The notes beneath the pieces were generated by a model. That model did not search any database. It was given only the letters and a program-made list of their open reading frames with translations, and had not been told where the DNA came from. A program made the position numbers and the translations under genes. Below, one piece after another: positions 33,195 to 45,100 of a stretch of 64,000 bases of DNA (within the stretch, counting starts at the first letter, position 1; each line of letters begins with the position of its first letter). Origin of the DNA: Ganaspis brasiliensis (Eukaryota > Arthropoda > Insecta > Hymenoptera > Figitidae); assembly GCA_037103525.1 (NCBI GenBank), contig JAZKLR010000566.1:372001-436000 (forward strand), read 5' to 3'.

Positions 33195-36100
33195 AGTTAT
33201 TATACACTTGTTTTAACGACCTTACTGGCCCAATGAGTGTCCCCCGTAGGGAGTTCCTAGAATTGTACCTTTATATATATTCTTTTTAAGTGTTTTTGCG
33301 TCTACAGAACGGCTTGAAATTAGGAGTACTCGCATTTGCCTGGACTACCCGGTATATTGGGTTTTCTCGCCAGTGGAGAGGGAAAACTGTAGAAAAACCT
33401 CACCGAATACAACCGGTTTATCGACAGTCGAGTTCTAGTGATATGCACAGGTCGCAGAGTCTAGTATTTAACCAACTGAGCTAACTCCGTGGTCAACTCA
33501 TTGACTTATATCCTCATCCCAAATCAAGTTTTTTATAGAAATTGATTTAAAATGAGTAACTTAGGTAATAATTTTAAGGATTTTCTTATCTTGAACGTAA
33601 CAAGGTGATGGTTCCAGTGATCGTCGTCGTTGTGGTTTGCCAGTCCTGGTCATCGTGGGATCGTCCTGACACATGGGTTTTCAATGTGAGTCCCATTCTT
33701 ATAAGAGTTCTACTACCAAAAGATGATATCGACGCTCGTGTTTATGAACTGTCAAAACTCTGGTCACAGCCATTTTGATTTGGCGCTGGACTCCAGCGCC
33801 GCTACTACCGCTCCTGATTTACCTTCCTTGGTCGATCGCCGCTCGATCTTTCCATCCGCGAGTCATGCTACTGCGTGAACTTTGAAATATGATTCATGAG
33901 AGCGACACCGCGGCGTGTCGCCGCATTGCTAACTCTTGACGAGGCGTTCTCGCTCTCATCATTCTAAACTGCTATGTTGGACCCTTTGGTCTCGTTATTT
34001 TTTCAAAGTATTAAAACTTTATAAAAATGTAACTAAATAAGACTGGCATGACTCCATTCGTGGCGATTGTGCCCTCCAAGTTGAGCTTCTATATTAACTT
34101 TTGTTTATTTTATTAATGGAGTCGGTTCTCCGACTATTTTTTAAATTTTCGAACCAGTGTTCAGTGCGCGTAATCTTTGTAAAAGGGCCGTGCCATGCGG
34201 ACGGTTATTTAATCTTCTGTGAATCTTCCTTAATTAATTATTTTGAATGAATATGCTAATTTGTAATCTAATTAAAAAATCGTAATTTTGTTTCTGCTTA
34301 TTCCCTATTCTCCGAAAATTTTTGTGTTAGTTACTCTAAATTGTTTATATGAGCCTGGTTACACCTTTTACCTTAAGATACGCTCTTTCCCTATGTTGGC
34401 GTCTGCGCAGAAGTTAGTTGTCATGGCAACGAACTAATGCACAGTCGCAGTAATAAAAGAAAGCTTATCAAAAGATGCCTTTTTTAATGTAACGTATCAT
34501 AAGCTAGATGGTGTAAGCAGCCTCTATTACACAAACGTTTAAAAAATAACCGGCTTTTTCAAAAACAATTATTTGGAGTGTAAATATTAAATTAATACTC
34601 ACAGAAAAAGACAGCAAGATAGTCGGTTGATTGTCGGATTTTATGAAACATCTTCCGGTTGATTCTCTCTATATGATCCGTAAGTTCCATATTTTCAGGA
34701 TTAGTAAGCCAATCCAATATTTCCTCCTCATCATCAATATCTCCATCGTAATTGATATATTTTCCCTTCCTAAAGTATGTAATACCTGGTGGATTTCTAT
34801 AACCGTATTTTTTAGCCATTAAACGATCCTTCATTTGTACTATTTTTATTCCATACTCCGCCGCTTCATCATCAATCAATTCGATGTGTCTTAAAACTCT
34901 TGGCGTTTCTGGATCTTCTTCCTTATCTAAGTAGATAATGTATATAATAGCAGATAGACAAAGAATATTGGTAATTTTTTACCATAATTAAAATTTAAAA
35001 ATTACTTTTAATTAAAATTTAAGAATTACAGACAAACTTCCCATTTTGTCAGATCAACTTTTGTCACAGTCTAAATTTTTTGTGGTTTCTTGTGGCAATA
35101 GAACAAAGTTTACTTCTCTTCACAATTCTCTAATTGACCATAAAAGTCGTTTTTGGATTTTTATTTAATTACGGTTTTAAACAAGCACATTCAACAAAAT
35201 GGAAAATTTGACTGTACTTTTAGTAAAATTTATAGATCTTACAGAATATGACAGCAAGAAATTCCTTGGTTTCGATGTATTTGGTCAAAGTATCCCGATC
35301 AATTTCTTCTATACTTGCGTCATTTTTTTGCTTTACCATCCAGTCCAACACTTCTCCCTCGTCAAGTAAATTTCCTATTTATAAAAAGAATCCAAATTAT
35401 CTAGAAAATGTTCATCATTCTTTATCCATACCTAGGTTGGTTGATGCTCATGTCGCTAATTTTTTCAAGATTAGATTAAAGTACTTTTTATTTTTTCATT
35501 TATTTTTATTATTCAAGTTAAATTATTTTATTCCTTTCTATTTCAAAAAAAAAAAAAAAGAAAATTAATAGAAAAAAAAGAAAATTAAAATAAATAAAAA
35601 AGTTAACTTTGTAAGTTTGATTTGGTTTTTTCATCTGAAGACAGAGTTTATAAACCGTTTTTGTTAAAGAACAATCAAGAGATTTTAATTTATGCATACA
35701 GTATCAATAGGAAAAATTTAAATATTTGAAAGCCTATTTGGTATAGAAATCGCTTGCCCCGAGTGAGGGGCAAGTTGAAAGAAAATCAAAAACAATGTTC
35801 TCAAAAAGAAATTAAAAAGCAAATTTTTTGTACGATAATTTTTCATGAATTAGATATCAACGAAGTTGTACAAAAAAATGTAGAAAACGACTCAACTTGC
35901 CCCAGTCTTCCCTCCTGGTGAAAATTAGTGTTCGTATTTTTTGTAATATGGATAAAATATTTTTAACCATAAACTTATTTTGAATTCTGGACATTTCGAA
36001 ATTATTATATATTTTGAAATTAACATATAAAGATAGCACATAATTTAAAATTAAATTAGTTTTTATTACAATATCCAAAGAAAAACCTTAAGGAAGTGTT

Positions 36101-39100
36101 CTGATATGGCTAATCGACTAGTTCCAAGTTTTCCAATGATTTCCTTCTACACAAAATTCAAAGAGTGGAATAAAACTTATTTAAAAATGTTTATTTCTCT
36201 TAAAAAATGGCGAAATAAAAAATATTTTAAAAACATTAAAAATAAATGTACATTAAATGCCTTTCACATTTTTTATTAGTGACAAGAATAATTTTGACAC
36301 TAATACAAATGAATGCATCTCCGTGGAGAAATGTCATGTAATACGTGGTCTACTCTTAGCATCAGCCAGTCGCAATAATGGAATGAGGTCGAACGTTCCT
36401 GAGCTTCTAACTCGAAGGAGTCATTTTCGAGTTGTACCCTCACAAGCGCGTGAGATCGCATTCAGGAAAGGTGTTCTTTAAACGACTCTCGATTTTAAGA
36501 GAAGCAGTTGACTAACAAAAAAAACATAAAAAACTCTTATCAAAAATTCTATGCGCATAATCTCAGATACTTTATTATATATAAAAAAAAAGAATTTTAT
36601 ATTTTCAATTTATATTATATACATCTTCTTTACGTTGAATGTACCTCACGAAAAAAAATGGTTTTCTGCACAAGTAGACTATTTGTAATACGTAACAAAA
36701 AATAAAAATTTTAAGTTTTTAATAATGCGTGAAAAGATGAAAAACCTTAAGAACAATTTACTGAAGAGGAAGAATATTACTTTATTTGTTAAAAACACGT
36801 AAAACATAATAATTTGCTTTAAGAAGTGATTTTAAAATTACATTATCATGTTTAATGTAATAAAAATACGTAGTTTTATATTAATCATAATGTGAACAAG
36901 TTTATAAAATTTTTAAAAATTTATAATTAATAAATTTTATAATCTAAGAGAATGACTTTTAATATTGTGGAATTTAAATTAGTCATGCCTCTTATTGTTG
37001 AAAGATAACATCTTCGAAGCGCAGCAAATAGATCCTCTGTTAACTTAGCACATATGTAATTTATTATTTCTTTTTAAATTTTGCTTTTTTTACATCGTTT
37101 GCAACATAAATAAATTAATATAAATAAACTCATGAAATTAATTACAGAATTTGGCAAAAATAGAGCATGTCTTTTATGTAAAACGTAAAATAGTTTATAA
37201 AATCTTTAAAGAAATTAAATTTTTTAAACTACATGTACTCCAAATAAACTACTATAATGGTTTTTGATTCTGAATAAAATAAATGACAAAGTTTTAATGT
37301 AATTTTTATTACGGACCTTGTTGAGAAATGTATTTTTGCAAAAATATGTGAAAACATAAATAAATGTTTTTCCCAATCAGTATTTATGTATTTACTTTGT
37401 ATTAGTAAATCCGAATTCGAGGTCAAAATTAATACATTTTTTAAGAGCTGATTGAATTAAAATGTCGCATCTAATCTAACAGATTATTTTTTAAGAATTG
37501 ATTAACGAATCCTTGGAAGCTTGTTCCAGTAGATTTTTTAAGTTCGTTGAACATGAATCATATTTTTGATGAATCATATATTTTAAAGATTCAAACTAGT
37601 CATTATGGACAACAAACTTTGAAAAATTATCTCACTTGCACGAAACTTGCTATACACAAATATAACCTAAAATCCGTTTAGTCTAAAACCCGTTTAACAT
37701 AAAATGTATTCAGCCTAAATCCCATTTAACCTAAATCTCATTTAACCTAAAATGCATTCAGCCTAAACTTTATTTAACCTAAATCTCATTTAACCTTAAT
37801 CCCATTTAACCTAAAATGCATTTAGTCTACAACCCATTTACCATCAATCCCATTTAACCTAAAATCCATTAAACCTAAATTTCATTTAGCCTAAATCCCA
37901 TTTAACCTAAAATGCATTCAGTCAAAATACCATTTAACCTAAAATGCATTTAGCCTAAAATTTATTTAACCTAAATCTCATTTAACCTAAATCCCATTTA
38001 ACCTAAATCCCATTTAACCTAAAATGCATTTAGTCTAAAACCCATTTAACATAAATCCCATTTAACCTAAAATTCATTTAGCCTTAAACCCATTGAACCT
38101 AAATCCCATTTAACCTAAAATGCATTTAACCTAAAATACATTCAGCCTAAAACCCATTTAAACTAAATCTTTTTTTAACCTAAATCCCATTTAACCTAAA
38201 ATGCATTCAGTCAAAATCACATTTAACATAAAATGTATTCAGCCTAAATCCCATTTAACCTAAATCTCATTTAACCTAAAATGCATTCAGCCTAAACTTC
38301 ATTTAACCTAAATCTCATTTAACCTTAATCCCATTTAACCTAAAATGCCTTTAGTCTACAACCCATTTACCATAAATCCCATTTAACCTAAAATTTATTT
38401 AACCTAAATCTCATTTAACCTAAATCCCATTTAACCTAAATCCCATTTAACCTAAAATGCATTTAGTCTAAAACCCATTTAACATAAATCCCATTTAACC
38501 TAAAATTCATTTAGCCTTAAACCCATTGAACCTAAATCCCATTTAACCTAAAATGCATTTAACCTAAAATACATTCAGCCTAAAACCCATTTAAACTAAA
38601 TCTTTTTTAACCTAAATCCCATTTAACCTAAAATGCATTCAGTCAAAATCACATTTAACCTAAAATGCATTTATCCTAAATCTTAATTAACCTAATTCCC
38701 ATATAACCTAAATTACATTCAGCCTAAAACCCATTTAACCTAAAACCCATTTAACCTAAAACTCATTTAACCTAAATCTCATTTAACTTAAATTTTGGTT
38801 GAATGCATTTTAGGTTAAATAGAATTTATGTTGAATAGGATGTATGTTAAATGTGTTTTAGGCTGAAATTTAACACTAAAATTTAATAACATTTTTGTAA
38901 AAATGTCGCAGTAGAATTTAAAAAAAAAGCAATTAAAAATTGATAATTTGAAAATCGAATATTTTAATTTAAGGATGTTATTAGAAAAATAAATAAATAA
39001 AGAGATATTTCTATAGAAAATTCTGTTGACATGTTCCTGGGTAATTTTGGATACTTTTCCGTATGAAATTCCAAATACAGTTTTGTACGAAATTTGAATA

Positions 39101-42100
39101 ATAAATCCGTGCGAAATTCCGATTACATTTTCAGACTAATTTTGCGTCACAATTTCCCCAAAAACGGACATTTACACATACCTTGTAAAATTCTTTGAAC
39201 TTCGCATTTCAATTGACGAAAATGTAATAACTATTTTAGAAAATTGTTTATGGAATTTTTAGGATTTATGAAATGTTTTATGGTCCTTTATAATTTTCTT
39301 TTCACTGTTCTTCTCACATCATCTTTTTTTATACTATACTTGATTTTATTGCTTTATCTTTTCATGTTATTCATTAGATTCCTTTTTATTTTATTTTCCA
39401 GCTTTATCATATTTTATAAAGTTTCATTTTACTCAATGGCGTATTTTTCCTTTCTGTTGTCTGATTTCTTCTTTTTTTATCTTGTTTATCACAAGTAACT
39501 TTATTTATGTTTTATTTAACCATATTTCTTACTCCTTCATCTCATTTCCTCTTAGTTCAAAGAACCATTCAAGTTGACAAGTGAAGGGACCGGTGAAATT
39601 TTAGCCAATATTTAAGATGAGAGACCAAAAAAATTTAAGCCTATGCTTAGGGGTGCCAATTTTTTTTTCTTACTTTATTTTGGATTTAGAATGTAGATAT
39701 ACAATCAAAAGGTGTAAAGAAAGAAACATTTAAAAAGGCCACAAAAAAATTGGCGATGGAAAAAAATGAAAATTGTGGAAGAGGTTTAATTTTCAAAATT
39801 TGCATTTTTTCCAGAATATGTATCTTAAACTCCGCAAAAAATTTATTTTTATATTTTTGACATTATCCCATAATTTTAGGTCTAAAATTACACAAGAAAA
39901 AAAATTGGTAACCCTGAACATCGTGAATTTCCATAAGCTAAAATTTCACCGGTCCCTCCCCTTAACTGCTTTTTTCAAATTCGCTTATCATTATATTTTC
40001 CAACGTATATTACTTTCGGAAATTATTATGACCTATTTTTATCAATATATAAAATCGTTTATCGTTTACAATATTTTTATTAAAAAATTTTCTTTTTAAA
40101 GTACCTAGTAATGGCTTTTATAATTCTGCAAAAAATGATTCTTATTAAAAGCAAAGATGAGGTAAAGTTTTTAATAAAATATTGCAAAAATAGTTCGATA
40201 CTAAATAAAAAAAAATATTTTTTCCTACAGTAATTAACATTCTACATTCCCTTTGTATTTTACAGGTTATATTATATAAAGAAGAAAAAAAAATTTTTTT
40301 CGTTATTGTGCAACTTTTAACACAACAGACCAAACTGTCAAAAAAATTGTACTTTGTACAATTATAAAAACCACTTTATTAACTTATTATTATTATTACT
40401 ATTATTTATTGTTACTAATATTAATCACTATGATAATTTTTTGTTCTATATAGTTTTTCAACATTTACATCTTATTACATTTTTATGATTCTTTTTCGTT
40501 TTATTGCTTTCTGTTTAGGGTTTCGTGGCACTCGACTAATAACCTTATAACTAGACTTTGGCGTCCGTCCGTTTCCCGCTCACATCAAATAGTTGTGCAT
40601 TTGATGTGAAAATAAAATGAAATGAAATGGAAATGAAATGGAAATGAAATGGAAATGAAATGGAAATGAAATGGAAATGAAATGGAAATGAAATGGAAAT
40701 GAAATGGAAATGAAATGGAAATGAAATGGAAATGAAATGGAAATGAAATGGAAATGAAATGGAAATGAAATGGAAATGAAATGGAAATGAAATGGAAATG
40801 AAATGGAAATGAAATGGAAATGAAATGGAAATGAAATGGAAATGAAATGGAAATGAAATGGAAATGAAATGGAAATGAAATGGAAATGAAATGGAAATGA
40901 AATGGAAATGAAATGGAAATGAAATGAAAATAAAATGGAAATGAAGTGGAAGAAAGTAAAAATGAAGTGGATCCTAAGTGGAATTAAAATGAAATTATAT
41001 TGAACTGAAGTGGAAGTAAAAGGAAGTGGAAGTGAAGTGAAATTAAAGTGTAATTGTAATGGAATTGAAATTTTAGTGAATGTGAAATGGTGATGAAATG
41101 GACTTACGATGAAATTTATGAGTAAGTGAAATTGAAGTGGACTGCAATGAAAGTAAAATGTTATTGAAATTAGATATAAGTGAAAGTGAAGCCGAAGTAA
41201 AATGGACTTGAGGTGAACTTGAAATAGAGTTCAAATTGGATTGTAATGGAATTGCAATGGAATTAAAGTGGAAATATAGTGAAGTGGGTTTGAAGTGAAG
41301 TAGAAATGGAGTTGAAATTAAAGTGGATTGAAGAGGATGTGAAGAGACATTGAAGTGGAATAGAAATGCAATTGAAAATATATTAAGATAGAGTAGACCA
41401 GAAGTAAAATTGAAATGGAACTGAAGTGGAAGTAAAGCGGAAGTTAAATGGAAGTTAAATACAAATAAAATGGAATCAAAAATGAATTGAAGTAGAAATA
41501 AGTGGCAGGGGGGGGGGACTTTAAAGGGAAGTGTAATGGAATTGAAATTTAATTAAAAAAACTTAAAGTTAAATTATAATTGAAGTGAAATGGAAATGTA
41601 ATTGAAAATAAATTAAGGTAGAGTGCTCTTGAGGTAAAATTGAAATGGAAGTGAAGTGAACTTTAAAAGGAAGCGCAATAGAATTAAAATTGAATTAAAG
41701 TGGAAATGAAGTGAAGTGGGCTTCAAGTGAAATTGAAATGGAATTGAAATGAAAGTGTATGGAAAAAGATGTGAAGAGTAATTGGAGAGGAAGTGAAATA
41801 AAAGTAAAATGACAGTGAAATGGAAGTAAAATGTTTGTGAAGTGGAATTGAAGTGAAGTGAATGTGAAGTGGAATTGAAATGGAGTTGGAATGAAAGTTA
41901 AGTGGAAGTGAAATGGAAGTAGAAGGAAGTGGAACTGAAGTGAAGTTTTAGTGTAATTGAAATGGTAGTGAAATTGAACTAAAGTGAACTTACAGTGAAT
42001 TCTAATTAAAGTGGAATTAAAATGTAATTGCAAATAAATTAAGGTAGAGTGGACTTGAACTAAAATTGAAATGGAAGTGAAGTGGAAGTAAAGTGTAAGT

Positions 42101-45100
42101 TAAATAGAAGTTAAATTGAAATGATATTGAAATAAAATTAAATTTAAGTAGAAGTAAGTGGAAGTGATGTGGACTTGAAGTAAAAATTGAAATGTAGTGG
42201 ACTTTAAAGGGAACTGTAATGGAATTAAAATTGAATAAAAGTGGAAATGAAGTGAAGTGGGATTGAAGTAAAATTAAAATGGAATTGAAATGAAAGTGGA
42301 TAAAAGAGAATCTGAAGAGTAATTGGATTGGAAGGGAAGAGAAGGTGAAATGAAGATGAAGTGGAAATCATGCAAAAGTAATGTGAAATTAAAATAAAAA
42401 TGAAATGATTTGATAAACTGATATGTCTATCAAACCTGTGTTAAACCATAAATAGCAGCCACGAAACCCTTAATTGTAGGTGCTGTGCGACCGATGTAAT
42501 ACTTATTTTTCTAAATCATTAAATTTTGTTTTTGAATTTTACCTTTATTTGGTAAATAATATTTATTCTTATAAGATCTTACAATTCATTTTTTTTACTC
42601 ATTTCATTTTATAGTTTACTATCTTTTCTTATTTTATCCTTTTCTGTTGTATTTTTTATTTTGTTTCAAGTCTTAAATCAGACTTTTACTTTTCAAGTTC
42701 CAATGTATTTCTTTCTCTTTTTATGCTTTTACATCTAATTTCACATAGAACGTTAATCAACTCTTTTAAGTTTTAAATAATTATTTTTATTTTGTTTGCC
42801 GTGCTTTATCTTTTACATCGTTTTTCATTACATTTTATCTCATTCCAACTTTTTTAGTTCTGCCTCGATTTACTTCCTTTTATTTTTCTTCCCATACAAT
42901 ACATTTTATCTTATATGGTATATTGTAATATAATTTATTGTATATTATTATAACTTGTTTAATCTCATTTCATCTTACATTTCACCTAATTTTCTCATTT
43001 TTTATGTTTTGAATGCATGTGTCTATTTACTTCATCTTATTTTATGATTTTTAACCTGCTTCAAAATATTATATCTTTCGATTCTGATTCCATTTGTTGC
43101 TTCCACTTTTTTTCTTCTGCATCAAATTTTACATTATTCTATGCTGTATCATATAAGATTTATTATTTCATATCTTATTCAACTCTGTTTTATCCTATAT
43201 CATGTAAATACTTTATTTTTCATGTTACTCGATCTTGTTGTTTATCTCCAAAGTTTATAAAGTCTTAACATTATTTTTTTATCTTCTCTTTCATCTTATT
43301 TTATCTTATTTCGCCTAATTCCTTTTATTGTATTTTTTTTACTCTTGTTCATTAACTATAATCGCATATTTTATTTAATGACAAAATTTAATAATTAAAA
43401 AACGTATTCTTAATATTTAAATATAATTTAAAAACACAAAAATAGTGTTGCAAAAGTGTTTAACAGTTATTTTAAATGTTTCAATTCTAAAACAATATAG
43501 AGTAATTATTTGATATTTAAACAATACTCTGTTCAAAATGTGGGAAATTTAAAGGTTGCTATGGTTAAGAGTAAAATTTTTGAAGTGAATAATTTTTATC
43601 ATGAATAATGATGTTTGATAAATTTTAATAAAATTTAAGATTAAACTATTATCCCCTATTTCGTTATATTAATAAAAATTAACTGAACAGAACGATATGA
43701 TATTTAACAAATATAAACAAAAATTAACTTGAAAGTTTGTTTTAAAAGGAATTAATTCGAGATTTTAAAAACTTGCACAAAAGTACTTGTACAAGATAAC
43801 TTGTTTAAAATGTGTAACACCAGCAAAAAAAAGTGTATAAAATAAAAAAAAATAACTCTTAGGTAAAAATATAAATTAAAATTAAAATGCAAATTTCCTT
43901 AAGAAAAATTATGTTTTTTTTACCATCCCAACAATATTTACAAAACGTGTTTTTTGGGAAACCATCCAAATCGTCTTCATTGTAAATGAATTGACTTCAC
44001 AGTCTCTGACTCGTGTTTGTTTAATTTTTTATTTATTTTTTATTTCTATTTTTTGAGAACAGAAAGAGTACAAAGAATATCGTTTGGTAGTAGGAAACTT
44101 GTTTATTTATTGCCGTAACATGTAGTTCTTCGTACATGTGATGATATTAAAATTATACATTACGGCGTGTGTGTGATCGTATCTTTTTTCAACCACCGTA
44201 CGTGTATTATTAATAATAGCCTTCTAAAATAAGCAAACTGTTAAAAATTCAGAAAAAAGTGACAACTTTGTTGACTATAATATGAACATGAATGACAATG
44301 GACATATGTTCACGAATCATATGTTTATAATGAAACATATATAATACAAATAAACAAATGAAATCTGGATGATAGACAATAAATAACAAAATTGTGTTTT
44401 CAACTTCCAGCATCACTTTTCTCAGAATAATTCGCACAGTTTAGCTTTGTTGACGATTTTGTTTAAAAAAAAAAAAAAAAAAAAAACAGAAAATTGGTGG
44501 ACAGGGTATTTAAATTGAGAGCTGTACTAAACAAGTGAGTAAATACGGTGCAATGCGTGATTTCGCGAGTATCATTGATGATTTTTATAAAAGATTCAAA
44601 ACAACGTATTTCCGGCATTTATTTGTAATTAAATGTAGAATTTGTATCTAAAACACGTCTGTTTTGAATTCCGAATTTGTTTGTTCACGTGCAACAACAT
44701 TAACACTAGCGAGGATTAAATAACCATTCATCAATTTTACAACAATTGTCTCTCTCATTTTCCTCTCATGGAATTCAATTGGATCGTTCTTTCTTTTTCT
44801 CACACATTCCATATTTTCAGGAAAGGCAGTAGAGACAAAAAAAAATTTCAGGATGCATGCGTAAATGACGTTGCGCATAAGCAAACAAAATTTCTATAAA
44901 CACAACAATTGCACAAATGCTCGTATTTCATAAGGCTTTCTTTGTTTTGATTTTTTACAAGGCACAATTTTCTTTATATTTTTTTAACTAAATTGACTAG
45001 AACTCTTATCAAGATACGAAAGATAAGATTTTCAACATGAAGCTAAAATTAGTGGCAATAAATTGACAGCCTTTGTTTTCAAAAGAAGCACCTTAGATAA

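Larger units (their letters stand above)
31570..33602. mobile_element. TG..CA-ended insertion in copy 2, probable solo LTR
   Basis: The insert starts TGTTATATCC and ends ACGTAACA, an imperfect TGTTA..TAACA inverted end typical of LTRs. AGGT lies directly on both sides (31566-31569 and 33603-33606), a 4-bp target duplication as in Ty3/gypsy-type elements. No ORF was found. AGACAAATAAAGTTGACAG near 32667 could be an R-region poly(A) signal. A SINE is nested at 33162-33494. Without it the insert is about 1.7 kb, so it is more likely a long solo LTR than a full element. Confidence 0.6.
31411..34350 (+). mobile_element. LTR-like dispersed element, copy 2, interrupted
   Basis: The left piece (31411-31569) matches the start of copy 1 through GAATCGTCGAGGT. 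The right piece (33603 to about 34350) continues with TCGTCGTCGTTGTGG and GAGTCGGTTCTCCGACT and loses similarity before the 3' end of copy 1. The element between the two pieces is a later insertion. The CRE-like TGACGTCA is mutated here. Confidence 0.65.

Noticed and set aside
33290..33484. Plus-strand open frame
   Set aside because: Lies in the antisense of a tRNA-derived SINE.
36257..36481. Calling this frame a host gene
   Set aside because: No splice sites fitting either gene and no recognised domain; kept only as an observation.
37121..37175. Possible extra micro-exon after TTAATTACAG
   Set aside because: Thirty-base open segment ending at GTAAAAC, but no similarity to the other exons or their introns and far from the gene.
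37660..38790. Possible interstitial telomere array (CCTAA)
   Set aside because: CCTAA occurs once per 16-bp unit, not in tandem, so it is an ordinary minisatellite.
39244..39498. Very hydrophobic plus-strand frame (possible membrane protein)
   Set aside because: T-rich low-complexity intronic DNA gives Phe/Leu runs; no homologous features.
37660..40928. CRISPR-like array
   Set aside because: Units are contiguous, with no unique spacers and no cas genes; the setting is a eukaryotic intron.
41695..42033. Minus-strand open frame rich in HF/LQFH
   Set aside because: A translation of the degenerate 11-bp satellite; no start context or domain.
44648..44884. Minus-strand frame as an extra exon of the TRX gene
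   Set aside because: No TRX motif, no phase-1 acceptor/donor pair, and composition like the surrounding intron.
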